Source: Ovis canadensis (Eukaryota; Chordata; Mammalia; Artiodactyla; Bovidae). Taken from it: a DNA stretch of 64,000 nt. The DNA lies in NCBI RefSeq assembly GCF_042477335.2, contig NC_091245.1:86652501-86716500 (forward strand). Direction: 5' to 3'. Position 1 is the stretch's first letter; each line of letters starts with the position of its first letter. Shown here piece after piece: positions 56,833 to 64,000 of the stretch. The translations under genes were made by a program, and so were the position numbers. The notes beneath the pieces are model-generated. The model saw only the letters and a list, made by a program, of their open reading frames with translations, did no database searches and was not told the origin of the DNA.

Positions 56833-59800
56833 CCTTCCTACCTTTCGATGTGCCCTTACATTCACTATTTCACTTAATCTTTACTATCTTAAGATGCAGA
56901 CATTTTACATTTCAAAGTAAACTCAAAGATGTAGGAATTATTAGTATTCTGTATATTCAAGACAGAAAACTGAGACTAGAAGAGGTATCACTTGTGCATG
57001 TCGATGCATGCATGCTCAGTCGCTTCAGTGGTGTCCGACTCTTCGCGACCTTGTGGACTGTAGCCCGCCAGGCTCCTCTGTCCATGGGATTCTCCAGGCA
57101 AGAATACTGCAGTGGGTTGCCATGCTCCTCTCCAGTACACGTTCACAGAGAGAAGCAAATGGCAGAGCCAAGGCTCAAACCTAGTATTTTGGAATCTAAA
57201 TCCTTTTCTATTTTTTTGCCATGAAACTCTGTGTTTCATCCTGCTGATACTGGCTTTATGTACTACTATGCTGGGCAACTGTGCCCCTCCCAGATTAATT
57301 CAATAGGACAAAGTTTATGGAGTCCTCGGGCTCCTTGACATGCCTGTCATGCCAGCCTTTTAGATGCCTTTCAAATGAACCACTCCATGAAGGCAAAGTC
57401 CAGTTTGGTTGTCAGTTGTCCAGGAAATGAGTCCATTGCAATGAGCAGAACTGGCTAACAGGAGATAAGATGAATAATGGGGTCAAAGGAAGAAGCAGAG
57501 GTTGAGAGATACCACAAAATCAGAGGAAAGAAGGCCAAAGACTAGCCAAGGACAAGTAACTGGGGCGCAGAAAGGGGATGAGTGTGTGGGAGGAATGAAT
57601 GTGAGACCCCTGTGGGGGCTTTCTATCCTGCAGGGGGGTGGGGACATAGGCGCTTCCTGCAGAGTCAGCTTCTGCTGGCAAATGGCTAAGATGAATCCCT
57701 GCAACTTCTCCCCAGGATATATAAGCCATCAGAGTTTTCTTTTGATGGTGAAGGAGACAGTCCTGGGTGATGTTCAAGGAATGTCTGGCCAGTGCACAGT
57801 GGACTCTTTGTCCAATCTTGCAGCATGGGTATTTCTGAGATGCTGCCAAAGCCAGCTCTCTTGGCCTTGGGGACAGAAAGAGAAGGTTGTCTGTGTCATG
57901 CACAAGGCAATTTGGCAGGTGGGGGTCTGCTGGAGGGAGTTGATACTGGCAAATCACACATCCACACTGTATTTACGCCTTCTCCTCTTTGCCCTTCTCC
58001 TCTTTGCCCTAGAGTTTTGTTCTGCCCTTTAGTTTTGAATTTGGCACACAGTGATCTTACCCAGCAAATCCAGTGTTGTTGTTGTTTAGTTGCTAAGTTG
58101 TGTTGGATTCTTTTGCGACCCCATGGACGGTAGCCCACCAGGCTCCTCTGTCCGTGGGATTTCCCAGGCATGAATACTTAAGTGAGTTGCCATTTCCTTC
58201 TCCAGGGGATTTTCCTGGATCAGGGATCTAACCTGCATCTCCTGCATTGGCAAGCAGATTCTTTAGCAGTGAGCCACCAGGGAAGCCCACAATTGCAGTT
58301 CATTAAACATAAAACCCAGCAGTTTGGGTTTGACCTTTTCTTCCATTTGGACCTCCTACACCTAGAGCATTTTTGTGTCCGTGGAGTTTTGCAGAGTAGT
58401 CGATCTGATTGCCATCTTGTATCTCCTACCCCATTCCCAAAGTATAGGAATGCCTAGTGTAAACTCATAACATAAGCATTCATCGCCTCCTGGCAAACCA
58501 TGGCCAGGTCCAGATGAGGAGGGACCACAGCAACTCATTCTTATTCTGGGGCAGATATTTTGATAGAGAAGGAGAGAATAAAGTTTAATTTTAAATATTT
58601 TATATAGAAGAATCTGAAAATTGTTATTCTCTGATAATACTAAAACAGTACAATTATGAAACATCTCAATTCTCCCTCCTTTTCCATTAGGTGAAATACC
58701 ACTTGGGAAGTGTGCAAAGTGCATGAATGGAAATCACAGCTATGGCAGGGATGGGAGATGGAGGTGGGTCATCACTAGAGGCAGTGGAGCACAGTTGTGG
58801 GGCAGGGAGGCGAGATTAGGGACAAAGCAGGCTGGGGATTCACAAGATGCCAAGTTGGAGTAGAATCCTCCAGAGTGAAGTCCTTCCCTTACTCTCTCCC
58901 TCCCCTCAGAGTTCTTTCTCAAAATTATTTCCCATTCTTACTTAACTGTTTTAAAAGTACAAAAAGAGGCAACTGGGAAAAACCTCCTTGAAATCCTATT
59001 CCTGAATGGGAACTGTGAGCTTTCTGACTCTCTTCTGAAAAGTAGTAGCTTTACCTTTTTTTTTTTCCATCTTTCTTTCTTTTTTTTTTTTTCTTGATCA
59101 GGAAAATAAAGGCAAAGTTTATGTCTGAAGGATGGCATGAGAATGACTTAGTTTGAAGAGTAAAATGATGAAAGAATCTTTATAGGTACTCTAACTAATG
59201 TACATCTTCAAAATTTCTTTTAGCTCCCAAAATACCCACTATTGATCAGGCTTATTCAAAAATCAGCAACAGTATCACTGTGGAATGGGCTACAGTGCCA
59301 GGGGCCACCAGTTACCTCCTCACGGCCAAAGACGGGAACACTGTCATTGAGACCACGGTGGCCAATTCCCCAGGCACTGTGACTGGCCTGAAAGCTGCAA
59401 CCTTGTACCAGATCACCGTCAGATCCATCAGTCCTGCAGGGAGAAGCCAGGCATCACCTCCAAAACAGGCAAAGACAGGTAGCTAGATGCTCATCCTCTG
59501 CTGAGCAATTGCTTGTGACCTGAATCAATTGTACTGAGGCTGCAAATGCATGATGTAATTCTTTGTCTTGTGAGTGCTGATGATTCAGGGCCCAGAAGTG
59601 AAAGCCACCAAGTGACACTTTTTTTTTTTTCTTAATTCAAATAACTGTGGAGGAGGTGGTATTTAAATTCCAGATGCTTTGGAAAATAAAACCCATTTGG
59701 GGGCATTGTTAAAAGCATCCCTGCTTTTAAAATCTCTGAAAAAGGGATTTCTGTTTTTAACCTCGGTTATCTATGAAGATATGATGGACACATAGGAGTG

Positions 59801-60710
59801 ATTTTGCTGCTTTGACTTATTTGAAATAAAACCAGCTCGAGTTTGTCATCAGCATGACTTAAATTGGTTTGATGAAGTTATACCTTTGCATACTTCTGAA
59901 AGGTTTGAGTGTACATTAAAATAGTATAAATTATCCTTTCTCTTATTGATTTATTTTATGATTAAGAGGTTTTATCTAATTTCTTACCAACTTCCGGTTG
60001 AATTCTAATATTAGAATTTCTGTTCCCATTCTTCTGCTGTGTGTGTGTGCTAAGTCGCTTCAGTCGTGTCTGACTCTTTGTGACCCTGTGGACTGTAGCC
60101 TGCTAGGATCCTCTGTCCATGGGATTCTCCACACAAGAATACTGGAGTGGGTTGCCATATCCTCCTCCAGGAGATCTTTCCAACCCAGGGATTGAACCTA
60201 CGTCTCTTATGTCTCCTGCAGGCAGGTTCTCTACCACTAGCACCACCTGCCACTCTGAGTCATCTGCTGAGTCATCTGGAATTAATACACATTTAAATAA
60301 CAATTATAACAACTCTGACATGAATCCTATTGCAAAGCAAATAATTTTTTCATAATATGGATAATCAAGCTCAAATTTTCTATTCCTAAATTTGAATTAT
60401 CCTTGATCGCACTTTCATAATGCAAATAGACATGTTCTTGTCTTTGCAGTACTGGCGGCACCTATTCTACAAGTAAGCTCTCCAAGTTCAGACTCTATTC
60501 TTGTGCAGTGGGAAGCTGTATATATGGCCATTGGATTCTCTGTGTCCATTATGCAAGCTAATGGTTTGGGTAGAATATGGAAAGAAAATACCACCAACAC
60601 CTCCTTGACATTCACCAGTTTAGACTCCGGGACTCTCTACACCATAAAGGCCTATGCGTGGAATGCCAATGGAACCCCTGGGGATGACTCCACCTGCAAT
60701 CAGAGAACAA
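54576..60710 (+). CDS. FNDC7: FNDC7, fibronectin type III protein, 5' part (partial)
   Basis: Predicted secreted or surface protein built of tandem fibronectin III domains; its function is not well established. Exons seen are 54576-54638, 55150-55168, 59224-59478 and 60450-60710. They join in frame to give residues 1-199 and one base of codon 200. The N-terminal stretch KFLSVVGFSLICLKMVAS (7-24) is a hydrophobic signal peptide. Domain 1 is about residues 28-112 (TIDQAYSKISNSITVEWATV, LKAATLYQITVRSIS). Domain 2 is about 113-199 (VLAAPILQVSSPSSDSILVQ, SGTLYTIKAYAWN). Each FN3 domain is one exon with the same phase, as expected of exon-shuffled domains. The last exon ends at donor GTAAGG. The next exon is not in the window. 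Human FNDC7 is about 730 residues, so roughly a quarter is present. Confidence 0.93.
55150..55168 (+). CDS. FNDC7: FNDC7 microexon (19 bp)
   Basis: Acceptor CTTTTCAG, exon GTTGCTTCAACAAAAACAG, donor GTAACA. It encodes VASTKT plus the first base of Ala28 and joins exon 1 (phase 0) to the phase-1 FN3 exon. The result agrees with the human N-terminus as I recall it. Confidence 0.85.
55169..56800. other. FNDC7: FNDC7 intron 2, left part
   Basis: No further exon or named repeat recognised. AT-rich at about 55500-56100, then mixed sequence. Confidence 0.5.
56801..56830 (+). repeat. (CA)n microsatellite
   Basis: About 14 CA units in FNDC7 intron 2. Confidence 0.96.
57003..57138 (-). mobile_element. 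Bov-tA SINE lacking its tRNA-like head
   Basis: GCATGCTCAGTCGCTTCAGT to GTTGCCATGCTCCTCTCCAG; stops before the head region. Confidence 0.85.
57139..58069. other. FNDC7: FNDC7 intron 2, no feature recognised
   Basis: Long overlapping chance open frames on both strands (57502-58032 plus; 57520-57957 minus) have no recognisable domain and no splice context. No repeat identified. Confidence 0.45.
58077..58289 (-). mobile_element. Bov-tA SINE
   Basis: TTGTTGTTGTTTAGTTGCTA to GAGCCACCAGGGAAGCCC; full length. Confidence 0.88.
59224..59478 (+). CDS. FNDC7: FNDC7 FN3 domain 1 exon
   Basis: Acceptor TTCTTTTAG, donor GTAGCT. Residues 29-112 with split codons at each end (phase 1-1). The FN3 Trp (VEWATV) and the Tyr of LYQITV are present. 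Confidence 0.94.
60043..60245 (-). mobile_element. Bov-tA SINE in FNDC7 intron 3
   Basis: GTGTGCTAAGTCGCTTCAGT to GGTTCTCTACCACTAGCACC, about 200 bp from the FN3 domain 2 exon. Confidence 0.87.
60450..60710 (+). CDS. FNDC7: FNDC7 FN3 domain 2 exon
   Basis: Acceptor GTCTTTGCAG, donor GTAAGG. Residues 114-199, phase 1-1. It has VQWEAV and the LYTIKAYAWN strand. NTTNTS gives possible N-glycosylation sites. Confidence 0.94.
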
Positions 60711-61507
60711 GTAAGGACTTCTCAGCTCAGCCCCATATATTTTCCTTTTTGATTAATGAGAAGGGCTGTGCACTGCAGCCAATGAGAGCAGCGATAAGTG
60801 ATAAGTACAGAGCAGCTGGCAGCAGATATTTAAACTTATTATAAGCTTATTTATAGTGTGTTGGCAATTCCCCCCAAGTAGTTTCAATGCTCTCTGCATG
60901 TGTGAAGAAATGCTGCTCAGAGTACACAGAGCATGGTAACCCCATGTCTACCTCACCCCCACCGTCCCATAGCTGATTCAGCGTACATGTTCAATATCAC
61001 ACAGCAGGAAACAATTCTTGTTAGGCTTTCCAGTTACCTCTTGTCCCTTCCTAGGTTTAGACCAAGAGTATAGACAAAAAGAATTGGGCCAAATAAGGAT
61101 TTATTCAGCAAACATTTAATGAGTGTGTCCAAATTTTGAGGTGGTATTACCCTAGAGACATAGCAGCAAGCAAAATAAACTTCCTGTTATGATGAGAATT
61201 TTAAACTTCCTGAAGTGGTGAGAATTGATATTTCAGACGTATTTCCCAAAGCCCTCTCTGTAGGCCTGAGGCCAACACAGGGCTTCCCACTACCTCTCCT
61301 CCAGCTGTAGGCCGAGAAGCTGGAGCACGGTGTGTGTTCTCACCGTCACTATCCCAGGGAGACCAACCAGGGCCTCCTACTCCATGATAACTGGAAGCCC
61401 AAACAGGTGCGGCTATGAGCCCAAAGAAAAAGAGGGAGAGAGAGGGAAGGGGGGAGATTTTCCCTTCTCTTGAGGCAGAGTGAGCCATCTTCTGACAATG
61501 AAGCCTG
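60711..61507. other. FNDC7: FNDC7 intron 4, no feature recognised
   Basis: No FN3-like exon was found here. Ordinary intronic sequence with no named repeat. Confidence 0.5.
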
Positions 61508-61718
61508 TTATTCAGTCTCCAAGTCATGTCTGACTCTTTTGCAACCTCATGAACTGTAGCCCATCCAATCTCCTCTGTCCATGGGACTTCCCAGGCAAGA
61601 ATACTGGAGTGAGTTGCCGTTTCCTCCTCTAGGGGGTCTTCCCAACCCAGGGATTGAACCCTCATTTCCTGCATTGACAGATGGATTCTTTTATCACTGA
61701 GCCACCAGGGAAGTCCAC
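61508..61718 (-). mobile_element. Bov-tA SINE
   Basis: TTATTCAGTCTCCAAGTCAT to GAGCCACCAGGGAAGTCC, reverse copy. Confidence 0.87.
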
Positions 61719-62223
61719 AATGAAGACTAATAGATGCCAGACTCACCAATCAGATTAACTCTTTCATCTCTTGAGGATGTCTAAGGAAAAGGCAGAAAGA
61801 AAACAGAAATGTCCTCTCCAACAGTGCCTAAGTTTGAAGGGCAGTGAAAGTTGCCTTGTCTCTGAGCCAAGGCTGAAATGTAGGGAGAAGAGAAGGGTTT
61901 GCCTTTTATAATACTTCTCTAGGAAGGAATTATAACAAGGTGACCCTAAGGTGATTCATGATGGGCCTGGTGAGTTAGAATGTCTATGATAAACCAGTCT
62001 CCCTGGGCCTCTTCCAAGGCATTCACTCATTCTTTCCTTCCACAGACATTTACTGAGGGCCTGCTATACGCTGAGCATCGTTAGCTGATGAGCATACAAA
62101 TCTAATAAGGCATGATTGCTACACCCAAAGAATTGATTGTGTCCCAGGAGGGGCCAATGTGTAAATAATGGTTACATTTCTGGGTAACAGGTTCTTTGAT
62201 GGAAAGATGCACAGGCACAGGGG

Positions 62224-62446
62224 GGCTTCCCTGGTGGCTCAGATGGTAAGGAATCTGCCTGCAATGCAGCAGACATGGGTTCGACCCCTGGGTTGGAAAG
62301 ATTCCCTGGAGAAAGGAATGACAACCCATTCCAGCATTCTTGCCTGGGAAATTCCATGGATAGAGGTGCTTGGTGGGCTGTAGTCCATGGGGTCACAGGG
62401 AGTCGGACATGACTGAGTGACTAACACTAACTAACAGGCATGGGGT
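62224..62446 (+). mobile_element. Bov-tA SINE with 10-bp target duplication
   Basis: GGCTTCCCTGGTGGCTCAGA to GACTGAGTGACTAACACTAA. GGCACAGGGG flanks it at 62214-62223 and 62447-62456. Confidence 0.9.
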
Positions 62447-62579
62447 GGCACAGGGGAGCATCTACATCAGGCTGGGGAACAGGGAGAGCCATCTCCTAAA
62501 AATGACTGGTCTCTTAAAGCCTTCCTCTTCACTTGTTTCCCTATGTTTTAAAAAGTTTTAGAGATTTTAGACCTAGATT

Positions 62580-63270
62580 CTGTATTAGTTTGTTAGGGAT
62601 GCCACAACAAAGTACCACAAACTAGGTGATACAGAAGTTTATAATCTCATGGCTCTGGAGTGCATAGGAGTCTGAAATCAAGGAATTGGCAGGATTGGTT
62701 CCTTCTGAGGACTATGAGGAAATGGTATGTTCAGGCCCTTCTCCTTGGCTTGTAGACGGTCATCTTCGTGTTCACATGGCATTCTCCCTGTATGTGTATG
62801 TCTGTGTCCAAATCTTAACTTCTTTAAAAAATTAATTAATTAATTATTTTTGGTTGCTCCGGGTCTTTGTTGCTTCATGCAGGCTTTTTTTAGTTGTGGC
62901 AAGTGGGGGCTATTGTTTGTCACAGTGTGTGGGCTCTCTTTCTCATCACAATGGCTTCTCTTACTGTGGAGCACGGGCTCTAGAGCACACAGGTTTCAGT
63001 AGTTGTGGTACTCAGGCTTAGTTGCCCCACAGCATGTGGAGTCTTCCCAGTCCAGAGATCAAACCTGTTTCCCCTCACATTGGCAGGTGGACTCTCAACC
63101 ACTGGACCACCAGGGACATCCCAAACTTTCTCTTATAAGGTTTTCAGTCATATTGGGTTAGGATCAACCTAATGATCTCAACTGATTACATTTGCTAGGA
63201 CCTTATTTCCAAATGGGATCACCTTCTGGAGTACTAGAGGTGAAGACTTTGACATAGGTCTTTTTGATGC
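62580..63270. mobile_element. old interspersed repeat split by a CHR-1 SINE
   Basis: TAGTTTGTTAGGGATGCCAC, AACAAAGTACCACAAACTAG and ATAAGGTTTTCAGTCATATT, TGCTAGGACCTTATTTCC lie in the order of a common ancient mammalian repeat whose name I do not recall. The SINE at 62830-63122 separates the halves. Confidence 0.55.
62830..63122 (-). mobile_element. long CHR-1-type SINE
   Basis: ATTTTTGGTTGCTCCGGGTC to CTGGACCACCAGGGACATCC, reverse orientation, nearly full length. Confidence 0.83.
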
Positions 63271-63570
63271 TTCCCATGCCCCACGTGGGAAAATCAGATT
63301 GTCCTAAAATACTGCAGATGACCACTACCAGCCTTGGCCCAGCATTACCCCAGGGTAGATCTGCCTCTGCAGATGAGCTGACCATACAGCAGAAGAAGGG
63401 GCCTGTCAAGACGGCCTACAGGAGAAACATGGCTCGTGTCTGCCTTGCAGACGACCTGAGTCCCAGTTTCCTCACACAGAGCCTTTCCTGTTTAATCCCA
63501 CATCCCCACCCCACCATATGTGTCTGAAGGGTGCTAGTCTCTGCACATAAGCTGTTCTCTAAGGTTTGTG

Positions 63571-63715
63571 GATGAGATGGTTGGATGGCATCACTGACTC
63601 AATGGACATGAGTCTGAGTAAACTCCAGGAGTTGGTGATGGACAGGGAGGCCTGGCATGCTGCAGTCCATGGGGTTGCAAAGAGCTGGGCATGACTGAGC
63701 AACTGAACTGAACTG
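63571..63715 (+). mobile_element. 145-bp BovB 3' end with 10-bp target duplication
   Basis: GATGAGATGGTTGGATGGCA to the terminal CAACTGAACTGAACTG. AAGGTTTGTG flanks it at 63561-63570 and 63716-63725. A severely 5'-truncated insertion in FNDC7. Confidence 0.92.
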
Positions 63716-64000
63716 AAGGTTTGTGAGGTGGGCCTTATTATAGCACAGATTCCAGAGGACTGAGGCCAACTTTTCTCCTTCCCAGCCCAGGAGAACCTTC
63801 CTCAAGCTTTTTTAAGAGGACAACCCTGAGGAAAGGAAGGCCTACTTTTAATATCGTAGAGGAAATTGTTTTGGAGACAATAAAAAACTGACTTCCTGTG
63901 TGGTCATCACACTTGACACTTTCCTTCCTTCCCTTTGGTTTAGAATGAAAGGAAGTCTGCTTTTCTTTTAACAACAGGGACCTAAAAGCTCTTACATGTC

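Noticed and set aside
57502-58032. 176-codon plus-strand frame in FNDC7 intron 2, with a 145-codon frame opposite
   Set aside because: No domain, no fitting splice sites, no similarity to FN3. Opposed open frames point to base composition.
60711-64000. Further FNDC7 exons at the right edge
   Set aside because: I looked for FN3-type sequence with phase-1 splice sites and found none; the next exon must lie outside the window.

Overview
This is mammalian nuclear DNA from a ruminant, most likely a bovid. The non-coding part is full of repeats typical of that clade: BovB (RTE) LINEs whose 3' ends carry the GTTCAGTTCAGTTCAG / CTGAACTGAACTGAA tail, Bov-tA SINEs with a tRNA-like head, CHR-type SINEs, and ruminant-style L1 3' ends. 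Genes are split into short exons with GT/AG boundaries, and two CpG islands mark promoters. Gene symbols rest on my memory of the human proteins, not on a search.

Layout. (1) 1-4.5 kb: gene-free flank with a nearly complete but inactivated BovB LINE at about 860-4454. (2) 4.6-15.5 kb, minus strand: HENMT1, the piRNA 3'-end 2'-O-methyltransferase. Seven coding exons join in frame into 382 codons plus a stop, and a CpG-island promoter lies at about 15.3-16.0 kb. (3) 16-31.3 kb: gene-free DNA made largely of nested LINEs, SINEs and a solo LTR, with a near-perfect 36-bp-arm palindrome at 25992-26085. (4) 32.1-41 kb, plus strand: CpG island and PRPF38B, a spliceosomal PRP38 paralogue with an RS tail. 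Six exons give 543 codons. (5) 41-54.3 kb: gene-free and repeat-rich, including a 1.5-kb BovB and an L1 > CHR > Bov-tA nested stack. (6) 54.6 kb to the right edge, plus strand: the 5' part of FNDC7 (signal-peptide exon, a 19-bp microexon and two fibronectin III exons). The rest of the gene lies beyond the window.

The order HENMT1 (minus), PRPF38B (plus), FNDC7 (plus) fits what I recall of human 1p13.3, so this looks like an ordinary syntenic block. The three genes are functionally unrelated as far as is known. One contextual link is that HENMT1 stabilises transposon-silencing piRNAs and is itself surrounded and invaded by BovB copies.

I found no undescribed multi-gene system. The most useful leads are gene-level: a shifted HENMT1 start codon, a candidate poison exon in PRPF38B intron 4, the FNDC7 microexon, an exon of HENMT1 flanked by inverted BovB copies, and the unexplained palindrome.
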